Part shown: positions 54,924 to 63,688 of the stretch, piece after piece
Layout of the letters: every line of letters starts with the position of its first letter
Numbering within the stretch: position 1 is the first letter of the stretch
Assembly (NCBI RefSeq): GCF_965262965.1
Contig: NZ_OZ253573.1
Coordinates: forward strand, 868,001-932,000
Source of the DNA: Poriferisodalis sp965262965
GTDB lineage: Bacteria > Actinomycetota > Acidimicrobiia > Acidimicrobiales > Poriferisodalaceae
DNA length: 64,000 nt
Direction: 5' to 3'
Made by a program: the position numbers and the translations under genes
Notes under the pieces: generated by a model
Told to the model about the DNA's origin: nothing
Databases searched by the model: none
What the model saw: the letters and a program-made list of their open reading frames with translations, nothing else

Positions 54924-54940
54924 CTGAGAGAAGACTGAGA
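54924..54940. promoter_or_regulatory. Putative response-regulator operator (direct repeats)
   Basis: CTGAGA at 54924-54929 and 54935-54940 are spaced 11 bp, one helical turn, the usual layout for OmpR-family dimers. A third, inverted copy (TCTCAG) is at 54966-54971. All lie in the shared intergenic region of the regulator and the lipoprotein. Confidence 0.5.
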
Positions 54941-55038
54941 AGACAGGCGCTCGTTCTTACCGGTCTCTCAGTGTTCGGGAGCGACCATGCGTCTCGACGA
55001 GGTCGCTTCCGCGATCGAAACTAAGGAGCCAATCACTC

Positions 55039-55605
55039 ATGACGAAACGCAAATGCTCTCTCTTCGCCGCACTGGCCCTGTGCTTGGGCCTGCTGCTTGC
55101 CGCCTGCGGAGGCGACAACGAATCCGAAGGCGAACACGGCGGCGGCGAATCCTCCGACGAACACGGCGGGGAGGAATCCGCCGGTGAACACGGTGACGGT
55201 GAATCCGCCAGTGAGCATGGGGGCGAAGAGTCCTCCGGCGAACACTCCGGCGGTGCCGAGGGTGCTGAGGGCGACGAGGAATCCGGCACGCAATACACCA
55301 AGAACGAGTCGTACGACGAAAGCCGTAAGGGCGCCCGTCTCGTCCTTCGTTATGACGCCGACCAAGATGCCTTCGTCGGGACCGTCACCAACACATCCAA
55401 CGCCGTGCTCGACCAAGTCCGTGTCGAAGTTCATCTGTCCAACGGAGTCGAACTCGGACCCACTACCCCTGGTGACCTGCAACCCGGCAAGTCAGCTGAG
55501 ATCACCCTCCCCGCGGATGGTGAGCAATTCGGCACCTGGAGCGCCCATCCCGAGTCAGGCAGCGACGAGCACGGCACCGAGGGAGACAGCGAGCACGACG
55601 GGTAG
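55039..55605 (+). CDS. His-rich acidic lipoprotein, probable two-component target
   Basis: A 188-residue exported lipoprotein. The signal ends with lipobox LLAAC at ~18-22. Residues ~32-75 are 9-residue repeats of the form EHGGEESxG, giving alternating Glu and His able to bind metal. A C-terminal beta domain (GTVTNTSNAVLDQVRVEVHL, LQPGKSAEITL) resembles the FxLYD-type fold. The tail is again His and Asp/Glu-rich. It is divergent from a two-component system whose sensor loop has a similar acidic character. AAGGAG precedes the ATG by 11 bases. Confidence 0.75.
   Translation: MTKRKCSLFAALALCLGLLLAACGGDNESEGEHGGGESSDEHGGEESAGEHGDGESASEHGGEESSGEHSGGAEGAEGDEESGTQYTKNESYDESRKGARLVLRYDADQDAFVGTVTNTSNAVLDQVRVEVHLSNGVELGPTTPGDLQPGKSAEITLPADGEQFGTWSAHPESGSDEHGTEGDSEHDG
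55132..55252. repeat. 27-bp tandem repeats in the lipoprotein gene
   Basis: About four and a half diverged copies of a 27-bp unit encode the nonapeptide EHGGxESxx. Codon differences between copies show selection for the peptide rather than the DNA. Confidence 0.75.
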
Positions 55606-55648
55606 TCCAACGAGTTCGCAGCCCGACTGTCGTCGGAGGACGGCCGGC

Positions 55649-56536
55649 TCAGGCTGGGTTGCCGTCCTGGGTCACCACGTCCTGCATCTCGCGGACGTGG
55701 CGCAGCCACAGGCCACCCCCGTCGTACGGGCGAGGGTCGTAGGAGCGGTGGCCGAGCAGCCGCTGGACGCGCTCACTGCACCCAGACAGCTCACCGAGGC
55801 CGAAGTCCAACGGACTGGCTTCCTCAGGGGTCAGCCAGCCGGCCACAAAGCTCACATGCATCGCCCGGCGCCACTGATCCGCAGTGAGATTCGCGCCGCC
55901 CCCATGCAGCACATATCCCGAGTAGACGAGAGCGTCGCCCGGTCCAAGCTCAGCCGGCACTGACTCTCGCTCTTCATAGCGAGCGAGTTCGGACTGACGA
56001 TGGCTGCCCGGCACCACCCGGGTTGCGCCGAGTTCCTCGGTGACCTCATCGAGACCGATCATGGCGCTGACGGTGACCTCCGGCGAATTCGGCCATGTCG
56101 CCTTGACGAACGCCCACCAGTTGTTGGCGTCGCGGTGCAGCATCTGCTCCGGCTCCCCGGGCCCGATGTACATCACCTGGGCGGTGTTCAGCCAGTACGA
56201 GCCGCATACCGGCAGCAGCATCGCATCGGCGATCGCTCCATACAGCTCGTTGTCGAGGATGTCGAAGAACGCCGGCGAGAGCCGGGCCAGGCTCGAGAAG
56301 CGGATCGTGTTCGCCCCAACGAACCGCTTGCCGTCTTCGCCGAGTCCCTGTGTCGCACCTCCTGGCTCGACACCCCGTGCGAACTCATCGGCCGCGGCCC
56401 GCATCTGGGCGATGGACTCGGCCCCGAACATCCCCTCGACAATCACGCCGCCGTCGTCACGCAGCGCCTTGAGGATGGGTTCATGTCCGGCTGTGGCCGG
56501 GGTCCTGCGGAGCGAACGAGTGGCGGTCATACTCAT
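55649..56536 (-). CDS. Phytanoyl-CoA dioxygenase (PhyH) family oxygenase
   Basis: A ~295-residue Fe(II)/2-oxoglutarate oxygenase. The metal triad is His-x-Asp in MLHRDANNWWAF and the distal His in GYVLHGGGANLT. GATRVVPGSHRQ is typical of the family. The start is uncertain; MSMTATRS at 56536 is chosen, and in-frame starts at 56557 and 56692 exist. The substrate is unknown. It is unrelated in detail to the pair at 51410 and 61200. Confidence 0.85.
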   Translation of the reverse strand: MSMTATRSLRRTPATAGHEPILKALRDDGGVIVEGMFGAESIAQMRAAADEFARGVEPGGATQGLGEDGKRFVGANTIRFSSLARLSPAFFDILDNELYGAIADAMLLPVCGSYWLNTAQVMYIGPGEPEQMLHRDANNWWAFVKATWPNSPEVTVSAMIGLDEVTEELGATRVVPGSHRQSELARYEERESVPAELGPGDALVYSGYVLHGGGANLTADQWRRAMHVSFVAGWLTPEEASPLDFGLGELSGCSERVQRLLGHRSYDPRPYDGGGLWLRHVREMQDVVTQDGNPA

Positions 56537-56658
56537 GGCAACACCAATCGGAAACATCGGCCCGCACGTCGAGCGATCGATGACGACGCTACTCGTCGTC
56601 CGCTGCCGCTTGTCCGTTGGAAGGCTGTTCGACCACCCCTCTTGAGGGCAGCGAATGA

Positions 56659-57476
56659 CTATTTGTCGACGAGTGCTTGCAGATCGGTACACGCTTTGTA
56701 CAGGACACGCGAAATCTGAAGGCTCGGCGGCACGTCCATTCTCTTGCGATAGGCCGTGAACTGGTCCTTTGCAACTGGTTCAAAGCAAAACATGCCGACA
56801 GCGTCCACCACCTGTTCGGCAGTCGAGGCCCACCTAAGCGCCCGGTCAAAGTCCGATTGGCTAACGACGCGTACACCGATGAAGAAGTAGATCCTCGGCT
56901 CGATGCCCCGGAGCCATGTTGTGATGTCGCCGCCGCCGGCTCCTCCAGTGCGCTGGCCCTCCCCCTCAGCCGTACGCCTTCGGCTGTACTCGCCCTTGAG
57001 ATCAATGCTCTTGAATGCCAGCTCCTTGACGCGCTTGTCTATGTCTGCCGAGCCAGGCCGCCCAATCGGATTTTGCCTCGGGTGTTGGAATGCTTCGGCG
57101 TCCCGAACATCTTCGCCTCGAGGAGGAACCGGATTGGGCCCTCATCCGGGTAGGCGCCATCAAGGTTGTGGACAGGAACTATCAGCCCGGGAACCCGAGA
57201 CCTCGTCGCCAAGGCTTCGATCCCGGCACAGCTCTGGAGCAAGACGGCGAGCAAGTCGTTGAAGAAGTCTCCCTTGCCATTTTGCAGATCGGCAGTGAGC
57301 TCGGATTTCGCCTCGTCGTTCATGTCAGCTCCGGCAGTGGCGGCAACGGAAGTGTCGAATGCCTCCATTGCTCTCAGGAAGGCGTCCTCAATCTGTTCCC
57401 AGCTTCCGTACCTTCGCTGAACTGCCTCCTGGAAGACAGGGACGAACGGGCTGCACAACGAGGACTCGTCATCCAC
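56659..57476 (-). pseudogene. Restriction endonuclease of an N6-adenine R-M system, frameshifted
   Basis: Read with one -1 frame change near 57055, the region encodes a ~270-residue protein. The first frame (GTG 57476 to 57039) contains the nuclease core LDGAYPDEGPIRFLLEAKMF with Asp and Glu-x-Lys of PD-(D/E)xK enzymes. The second frame continues with DKRVKELAFKSIDLKGEYSR, RIYFFIGVRVVSQSDFDRAL and ends at the TAG at 56659. As sequenced the first frame stops at 57039 after GGLARQT. It lies 36 bp after an Eco57I-type methyltransferase in the same direction, which supports its role as the cognate nuclease. The shift may be a real mutation or an indel error. Confidence 0.65.
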
Positions 57477-57512
57477 CTGGGTGTCGACGTCGCGCTCATT
57501 GAATCCTCTGTC

Positions 57513-59228
57513 CTACACCCGTGCTGAAGACCTTCGAGCAGCAAGTTCGGCGAGCGCACCTTCGTCGAGCCCATAGATGCTCGCCGCCGCCTTGGTGGCT
57601 GTCACGGCGTCTCGATGGCGAAACGCTGCACGCAACTCGTCCGAGGCCCCGGTTGAGACATCAGTCGGATGCGGCACACGGATCTTGCGCAGGTACTGCG
57701 CCTGGAAGCGATACGTCCCACCTCGCATCTTGACGCAGTAGGCCCCGACGAAGAGGTTCGCAACATCAGACAGCAGGAGGCCGCCAAGCACTTCGAGATC
57801 CCAGACATCAGAGACGACGAAGTAGAGGTTGTGGTGGGGGTAGTAGTGCCCCTCGTCGAGCACCGGATGAGCAGATGACTTGATGTCCGGGATCAGCAGC
57901 TTGGGTCGTTCCCGCAGACCAGGGGTCACACGGTCGATTGTTCTGTACCAGGTGCTCGGCCGTCGCCTCGCAACGTGCCGACGGCGTATCCGTGACTCGT
58001 GAACTCGGAAGTAATCAGCAAGACCGGGAAACTCGACGAGGTCCACGAGCCGCCCGTCTTCCCATGGATTGATCAAGTAGCGGCCGCCCCAATTCGGTTG
58101 CCCGCTGACGATGTCGCCGGCAGTCACGAGAGGCAACAGCCGATCGTCCTCGATGCCCTGCGTGGCGTCAGAGATGTAGACCTCATCACAGCCGGTCGCG
58201 ACGCCGATTCCGACTCGCGTCCCGGTCCGCGGATCTTCGAGCGGAGGAAATCGGGATTCGAGGTCCGCCAACAGTTCGAGGACGTACGGCGAACCTGTCG
58301 GCCAATGGTCGCCGCCAGTGAGCCATCCCTTCAGCTCCGCGACTTCGAAAGAAGCGTCGGCCGGCTCCTGGTCCGCTTCGGAGCGAAGCCAGGGTCCGAG
58401 ACGGCGACTCGCCGCTTCGTCAAATGACGAACTGGCCTCGACGAGCTTTACCCGTCCTTGCGACGTATTGCGCAGCACGGTGATGGCTGGGTAGGCAGAC
58501 ACGGAGGCTTCGAATGCGTCGGCGTCGTGCATCTCGATGAGCGTCTCAAGTGCGTACCGGTCGCCGACGAGCTGGCGCAATCGGGCGCCGTATTGGTTGC
58601 GCATCCAACGATCGGCACAGATGAACCCGAGCCGCCCGCCTGGCGCCAGTAGCGCCAAGCCCTTCTCGAAGAATCCGACGAACAGGTCTGCTCGGCCCCG
58701 CATTGTCGAGCACTCGGACCGGTAAGCGTCGCTGACGTCGTCCGGTATCTGTTCCAGCCGGACATAGGGCGGATTGCCGACTACGAAGTCAGCGACATCA
58801 TTCCCATGGTCGGTGAGCAGGAAGTCGCCCCGCGTGACCCAGAGTTGGGCCAGGTGTTCGGCAGTGCTGAGCGACTCACCGAATTCCAAGAGCTTGGCGA
58901 CGACAGCCTTGCGCGTGTGCTCGGCGTTGTGCGCCAATAGGTCGAAACCCCGAATTGCGTCGTCGAGATCAGCAAGCGCTCGCCCATGCATCGCGCAGGA
59001 TTCGCACAGCCGCTCGATGATGGGAAGCAGGAAGGCCCCGCAGCCGCACGCCGGTTCCACGATGGTGGAGGCACCGAGGTCAGCCTCGGGCCGGTAGCCG
59101 ACCAAATCCAAGATGAGGTCCACCACCCACCGGCGAGTGAACACTTCGCCGTGCTCGCCCCCTGAGTTCGGCGACCACGCCGGAGGCGGTAATGCCTCGC
59201 TCGTCAACGTCAACTGGGTACCCCTCAT
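57513..59228 (-). CDS. N6-adenine DNA methyltransferase (Eco57I/PstI-like)
   Basis: A 571-residue gamma-type adenine methyltransferase. Motif I is VEPACGCGAFLLPI (~59), motif IV is VVGNPPYVRLEQIP (~146), and motif VIII-X are in LGFICADRWMRNQYG. A long C-terminal target-recognition part includes GVATGCDEVYISD, DIVSGQPNWGGRYLINPW and KMRGGTYRFQAQYLRKIRVP. It would methylate adenine in a specific site. All motifs are intact while the nuclease gene behind it is frameshifted. Confidence 0.9.
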   Translation of the reverse strand: MRGTQLTLTSEALPPPAWSPNSGGEHGEVFTRRWVVDLILDLVGYRPEADLGASTIVEPACGCGAFLLPIIERLCESCAMHGRALADLDDAIRGFDLLAHNAEHTRKAVVAKLLEFGESLSTAEHLAQLWVTRGDFLLTDHGNDVADFVVGNPPYVRLEQIPDDVSDAYRSECSTMRGRADLFVGFFEKGLALLAPGGRLGFICADRWMRNQYGARLRQLVGDRYALETLIEMHDADAFEASVSAYPAITVLRNTSQGRVKLVEASSSFDEAASRRLGPWLRSEADQEPADASFEVAELKGWLTGGDHWPTGSPYVLELLADLESRFPPLEDPRTGTRVGIGVATGCDEVYISDATQGIEDDRLLPLVTAGDIVSGQPNWGGRYLINPWEDGRLVDLVEFPGLADYFRVHESRIRRRHVARRRPSTWYRTIDRVTPGLRERPKLLIPDIKSSAHPVLDEGHYYPHHNLYFVVSDVWDLEVLGGLLLSDVANLFVGAYCVKMRGGTYRFQAQYLRKIRVPHPTDVSTGASDELRAAFRHRDAVTATKAAASIYGLDEGALAELAARRSSARV

Positions 59229-59538
59229 CGCCGAGCCCCGACTTCTATGGCCAAACTACAACTGTGTAGTCCCATACGACGCGACGCTAAGGCCCCCCTG
59301 TGACACGCCCCTCGCACTCTCGGTCAGACTCATGCACTGGAACCCTGGGTATTCCGAACAAGGTCGAATCGAGCGAGCGGTGCCGTTGGTGTTCCTTGCT
59401 CCATATGCCTCCCTTGCTCTCTGCGTTGCACTCGGTTGATCGACAGCTGCCATCGTCACCCGAGCAGTCGCAGCTGAGCGTGATTCCGCATCGGAGTAGC
59501 GTCGCTGAACGAGGGGAATCGACGATCCAGGGGGACTG
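59229..59538. other. 310-bp divergent intergenic region
   Basis: It separates the adenine methyltransferase (minus) from the acetyltransferase (plus). It holds the inverted repeat at 59255-59270 close to the methyltransferase start and a GGGGGA ribosome site just before 59539. No other gene or structured RNA was recognised. Confidence 0.5.
59255..59270. promoter_or_regulatory. Inverted repeat upstream of the adenine methyltransferase
   Basis: ACTACA-ACTG-TGTAGT, six-base perfect arms with a four-base spacer, 27 bp before the methyltransferase ATG. The position and form recall autoregulatory sites of R-M methyltransferases or controller-protein boxes; no controller gene was found beside it. 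Confidence 0.35.
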
Positions 59539-60171
59539 ATGGACATTGTCACCGCCGACCACGACCGGGCTGCGCAGTTCACCGACGAAGTCGTGGAGCT
59601 GGCTTATGCCACCGGACCGGCGACCTACGACTACCAATTCGGCTCACGCGCGACGTTCGACCGTTTGGTGGGCGACTCGTGGCTCGCCGAGGGCACGCTC
59701 TATGGCTACGACGAATCCATGCTCGCAGTCGAGGGCGACGATCTGCTCGGCATCGAGATCGGGTTCTCAGGCCCGGAATTCGACCGTCGCAAGAAGACCC
59801 TGCGGCCGCTGTGGCAGCCGATTCTCGACGACGGCGTGGTCACGCACGACGAGCTTGCCGAGATCGGCCGACGCTCCTACCTCGCCGGCTACCTCAACGT
59901 CGTCATCCCCTCGAGCGCTTACTACATCCATGCCCTGGCGGTCCGGCCCGACCGCCACGGCCAGGGCATCGGCGCCGCACTGATGAAGGACGCCATCGAA
60001 CGTGCCACCGACGAGGGGTACCGGGTTGTCCACCTCGACGTGCTGTGCGACAACCCCGCAGTCAAGTTCTACGAGGCATTCGGGTTCGAGGCACTGGCAC
60101 AGACCATCGCTCCCATTCCCCACAGCCACGGCGTCCCGATGGAACAGCGAATGGCGCTGGACCTGCGCTGA
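59539..60171 (+). CDS. GNAT-family N-acetyltransferase
   Basis: A 210-residue protein. The acetyl-CoA loop is in YYIHALAVRPDRHGQGIGAA (RxxGxG/A as RHGQGIGAA), and the C-terminal LDVLCDNPAVKFYEAFGFEA is the usual final strand-helix. The substrate is unknown. It is 55 bp upstream of a haloalkane dehalogenase on the same strand. The ATG follows GGGGGA. Confidence 0.88.
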   Translation: MDIVTADHDRAAQFTDEVVELAYATGPATYDYQFGSRATFDRLVGDSWLAEGTLYGYDESMLAVEGDDLLGIEIGFSGPEFDRRKKTLRPLWQPILDDGVVTHDELAEIGRRSYLAGYLNVVIPSSAYYIHALAVRPDRHGQGIGAALMKDAIERATDEGYRVVHLDVLCDNPAVKFYEAFGFEALAQTIAPIPHSHGVPMEQRMALDLR

Positions 60172-60226
60172 CCCGCAGCCGAAGCTGGCATCATTCGCCG
60201 GTTCCGACAGACCGCTGGGGATGACC

Positions 60227-61189
60227 ATGACTGATTTCGTTCGCACCGACGACGCTCACTTCGACGCACTCAGCGACTGGGACTACGAGCCCCGGTACCA
60301 CCAGTGGAAAGACCTGCGCGTCCACTACATCGATGAGGGACCCAGCGACGCACCCGTGATGCTGCTGTTGCACGGCATGCCGACGTGGGCGTACCTCTAC
60401 CGGACGATGATCCCGGGCCTCGTCGACGCCGGGTATCGCTGCATCGCTCCCGATCACCTCGGCTTTGGCCGCAGCGACAAGCCGACCGATCCGAACTGGT
60501 ACTCGATCGCCCGCCACACCGAGGTCCTGACTTCGCTCATCTGCGGCCTCGATCTCTCAGACATCACCGTGCTCTGCCAGGACTGGGGCGGCCCGATCGG
60601 CCTCGCCCAGGCGGCGATGATGCCCGAGCGGTTCAGTCGGCTCGTCATCTTGAACACTTGGCTCCATCACCCAGAGTTCGAATACGACGAGAGCTTTCTG
60701 AGGTGGATCGACGCCTGGCAACCCGGTGGCCGTTATGCGCACCCGCGCCCGAGCATCGGGCTCGTGCCCCTGCTGGCAGGCCGCATGGTCCGCTCACGCG
60801 ACGTGGTTCCCGCGATTAAGGCCGGCGTCGAACCGGACCTCGAAGGCGACGCTGCTCTGCGGTACGCAGGATTCTCCGCGCCCTTCCGCGGCCTTCCTGA
60901 CGAGGGATTCAACGGCGCCCGCTGGTTCCCGCTGTCCATCCCCGTCGGCGACTACGACAGCGGTAACGGCGCCGGGCAGGCCCTGCACTACCGGGTGCTG
61001 CTCGACTGGAACAAGGCCGCCCACTTCGTCTGGGGCGTCGAGGATGACGGCTTCACCGAGGAGTGGGGTCGCACATGGGCCCGGCAGATGAACGCACCGA
61101 TCGACATGCTGCCCGACGCCGGTCACTTCCTGCAGTTCACCCACGGCCCCCAGATCGTCGAGCACATCTTGCGACGCGCCCAGAGCTAG
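60227..61189 (+). CDS. Haloalkane dehalogenase-like alpha/beta hydrolase
   Basis: A 320-residue protein. The oxyanion-hole motif is HGMPTWAYLYR, the nucleophile is Asp in CQDWGG with the adjacent Trp, and the catalytic His is in AGHFLQF. N-terminal spacing (DWDYEPRYHQWKDLRVHYID) matches the dehalogenase at 12488. It would remove halide from an alkyl halide. ATG at 60227 is preferred to 60221 because GGGG lies six bases upstream. The sequence is longer between the nucleophile and His than in DhlA. Confidence 0.85.
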   Translation: MTDFVRTDDAHFDALSDWDYEPRYHQWKDLRVHYIDEGPSDAPVMLLLHGMPTWAYLYRTMIPGLVDAGYRCIAPDHLGFGRSDKPTDPNWYSIARHTEVLTSLICGLDLSDITVLCQDWGGPIGLAQAAMMPERFSRLVILNTWLHHPEFEYDESFLRWIDAWQPGGRYAHPRPSIGLVPLLAGRMVRSRDVVPAIKAGVEPDLEGDAALRYAGFSAPFRGLPDEGFNGARWFPLSIPVGDYDSGNGAGQALHYRVLLDWNKAAHFVWGVEDDGFTEEWGRTWARQMNAPIDMLPDAGHFLQFTHGPQIVEHILRRAQS

Positions 61190-61199
61190 GCGAGCAGAT

Positions 61200-61978
61200 T
61201 CAGCCCTCGCGGGGCCAGACGCGGGGGAACCGTTCAGCGCCGTCGAGATCGTCACCGTCTTCCAGCCCGACCGTGTTGCCGAACGGCTCCGGTGACGACG
61301 GCCGCTTGAAGAACGTGACGTCTTCACCGGCGAAGCGAACCGAAGCCGCCCGACGCAGTCGATCTGCGCTGAGGGTGCCCGTCGAGCCATGCAGGGTCAT
61401 CCAGTTGTGGACGATGACGTCACCGGGCCCGGCTTCGTAGCGGCGAATGTCGTAGTCGTCGGGTCGCTCGTCGATCCGCGGCATATCGACGAGTCCGTCG
61501 AAATTGAGACCGGGGATCCGCATCACGCCCTTGAGCGTCACGAAGTCGTTGGGCTTGAAGACCTTGCCCCAGCGGTGACTGCCGGCGACGTAGCCCATTG
61601 TCCCACTCTCGAAGGTGACCTCATCGACAGGAACCCAGCAGACAGCGACCTTGGTTCCTTGCAGCACCCAGTACGGCTGTCCTGGTGCCAAGGCGTACGG
61701 ATGGCAGATCCTGGCTCCTTGAGGAACAGCTGATCGCTGTAGAGATTCACCCGGTTGCTTCGGCTCAGGGCCGTCACGACTGCGGGAAGCGGACCCGTCA
61801 CGTGCAAGTTGCGGATCCCGGCGTGCCAGCCGCAGGCGTCCGTCTCGACAATGTTGCGGCCTTCCGGGATGCGGTCAGGTTCGACCGCAAGCGATGAGGC
61901 GTCGTGTCGCTTGAGAAGCCCGCGCACCCTGTCGGCTCGGCTCTCATCAGGTGTCGATTGTCGCACGCGCTTGGGCAT
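61200..61978 (-). pseudogene. Decayed PhyH oxygenase, near-copy of the gene at 51410
   Basis: The two reading frames together match residues ~75-313 of the PhyH protein at 51410-52351. The N-terminal ~75 residues are absent. A single-base deletion near 61680 splits the metal motif: the upstream frame ends TPWHQDSRTG, and the downstream frame resumes at QPYWVLQGTKVAVCWVPVDE. The intact paralogue reads TPWHQDKPYW at this place. The C-terminal half, including VHNWMTLHGS and RLRRAASVRF, is otherwise well kept. A recent loss or an indel error are both possible, but the missing N-terminus favours decay. Confidence 0.8.
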
Positions 61979-62022
61979 CTGTCGCACGTGCCCATCATCT
62001 GCAGTACAGCGCTCGACAGCGC

Positions 62023-62412
62023 CTATTCCCGGTAGGCGACCACTTCGATCTCGATGAGCGCTCCGGGAATGATGATCCCGGCGATCACGGTCGTGCTTGC
62101 GGGCGGGTCCGTCGGGAAGTACTTCTTCCGAGCTGCGCTGTACTCGCCGTACTGCTCGATGTCGGTGATGAAGGCCTGCAGCTTGACGACATCGGCCATC
62201 GAGAAGCCTTCCTCGCTCAGCGCGAGGCTCATGTAGTCGAAGATCTCCTCGGTCTGCCCGCCCATTCCTTTGCTCAAGTCGTTCGCGATGGAACCCGAGA
62301 TGTAGATGGACGGTCCGGCTCGCACCGCGACGGAGAAAGCCCCCGATCGGATGAGCTCGGGAACCGGATGGGCCTCGATGAGTGCTTCTGAACGTATGAC
62401 CTTGCCAGCCAT
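62023..62412 (-). CDS. RidA/YjgF-family protein
   Basis: A 129-residue small trimer-forming protein. IYISGSIAND, MSLALSEEGFSMADVVKLQA and the C-terminal PPASTTVIAGIIIPGALIEI with EVVAYRE follow the RidA pattern. Members hydrolyse reactive imines or enamines from amino acid and aromatic metabolism. It is followed by the PhyH pseudogene and preceded by a luciferase-like gene in the same direction. Confidence 0.87.
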   Translation of the reverse strand: MAGKVIRSEALIEAHPVPELIRSGAFSVAVRAGPSIYISGSIANDLSKGMGGQTEEIFDYMSLALSEEGFSMADVVKLQAFITDIEQYGEYSAARKKYFPTDPPASTTVIAGIIIPGALIEIEVVAYRE

Positions 62413-62470
62413 TGGTCATTCCCCTTTGTGATCGGATGAGGTTCTTGGTCTCGCCATGTTCCCACGGCTC

Positions 62471-63592
62471 TCAGATGAGGAACCGGGGCTTCTCCACCCC
62501 GTAGTCGCCCCACATCGATTGCCGCCTGATGGCGTTGGGTCCGCGGAACTCCGGTATCACGTACTTGCCGATGAGCTCGATCGCCTTCAGGTGCGCTGAG
62601 ACGCCGAGATCGTCGATGCGCAAGACGATCTCGTCGACTCCCATCGCCTCGAGACGCTTGATGCGCTCGACTAGGTCGTCGGGCGTACCGATCATGATCG
62701 TCGGGGTGAACTCCCCAAGGGCGAGCGGATCGTTCTCGTGTTCCTTCATCTTGCGGATCTCGTTGATGCCCTCAAAGCCCGACCGCTGATCCAGTTGGTC
62801 GTACATGTCATATGTGCTGCGGAAGAACCTGACCACGTCATGGCGGGATTCCTCGACGGCCGCTTCACGAGTTGCAGCGCAATGACTCGTGAGCGGGCAG
62901 AAGCACAGCGATGAGTTGACAGGGTACTTCGCAATCGGCTCAGGCGTCTTGCAAGCTTCGCGGTACAGCCCAATGAGCTCTCCGAGGTGGTCCCAGCCCA
63001 AGTACGAGTCGTTGGTAATGGCCCCGAGGCCCATGTTTCCCGCAATCGTGTGTGTCTCGGGACTGATGGTGACCACCGAGATCGGAAAGAGCTCGTCCCG
63101 GTAGAGCCGCGGGGTCACCTCGATGGGCGGGATCTTGTAGAACTCGCCGTGGTGCTCCATAGGGAACTCCGTGAGCGCCTTCACTGTCACTTCGAGGCCT
63201 TCACGCCACTGAGCCCGGGTGTCGGAAGGGTCGACCTCGAACGGATCGAGCGTCTTCACGTTGTTCGATCGAGCCGTGCACAGCTCGACACGACCGTGCG
63301 ACAGGATGTCGACTGTCGCCAAGTGATTCGCCACCTTGATCGGGTGGTTGAACTTCAGCATCAGAATCGACATGAACCTGAGCTTGATGCGGCTCGTTCG
63401 CATCGCGACCGCGCCGTACAGCGTTTCCGGTGCGGCAATGGTGGCCCCGGGAGCAAAGTGCTGCTCAGAGGTTCCCCAGAAGTCCCACCCCATCTCCTCG
63501 CAGAGCTCCGCCTCGCGGATGACCTCGTGCAGCCGGTGATGATGCGTCATCCCTCGCGGTGTCGTTCCCTCGCTCAAGAACCCGAACCGCAT
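62471..63592 (-). CDS. LLM-class flavin-dependent oxidoreductase
   Basis: A 373-residue luciferase-like TIM-barrel enzyme. Signatures: MRFGFLSEG, WDFWGTSEQHF, RTSRIKLRFMSILMLKFNHP, GRVELCTARSN and the late MIGTPDDLVERIKRLEAMGV. It would use reduced flavin or F420. It is 50 bp upstream of the RidA gene, suggesting co-transcription, and follows a TauD-type dioxygenase in the same direction. Confidence 0.88.
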   Translation of the reverse strand: MRFGFLSEGTTPRGMTHHHRLHEVIREAELCEEMGWDFWGTSEQHFAPGATIAAPETLYGAVAMRTSRIKLRFMSILMLKFNHPIKVANHLATVDILSHGRVELCTARSNNVKTLDPFEVDPSDTRAQWREGLEVTVKALTEFPMEHHGEFYKIPPIEVTPRLYRDELFPISVVTISPETHTIAGNMGLGAITNDSYLGWDHLGELIGLYREACKTPEPIAKYPVNSSLCFCPLTSHCAATREAAVEESRHDVVRFFRSTYDMYDQLDQRSGFEGINEIRKMKEHENDPLALGEFTPTIMIGTPDDLVERIKRLEAMGVDEIVLRIDDLGVSAHLKAIELIGKYVIPEFRGPNAIRRQSMWGDYGVEKPRFLI

Positions 63593-63688
63593 GAGTCAAC
63601 TCCCCCCGCGTGCGCACTTTGATGCCCCGGCGCGGCGCAATCATCCTCGCACAGGCCTCTTGCAGAGGCCCACGGCCCGCATGGTTGA

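Noticed and set aside
55132..55252. 27-bp repeats in the lipoprotein as a CRISPR-like or phase-variable array
   Set aside because: They are in-frame, diverged at the codon level and encode a repeated peptide, so they are protein repeats.
56589..57005. Minus-strand ORF of 138 codons as a separate gene
   Set aside because: It is Ser/Arg-rich shadow sequence; the neighbouring frame carries the true continuation of the nuclease gene.
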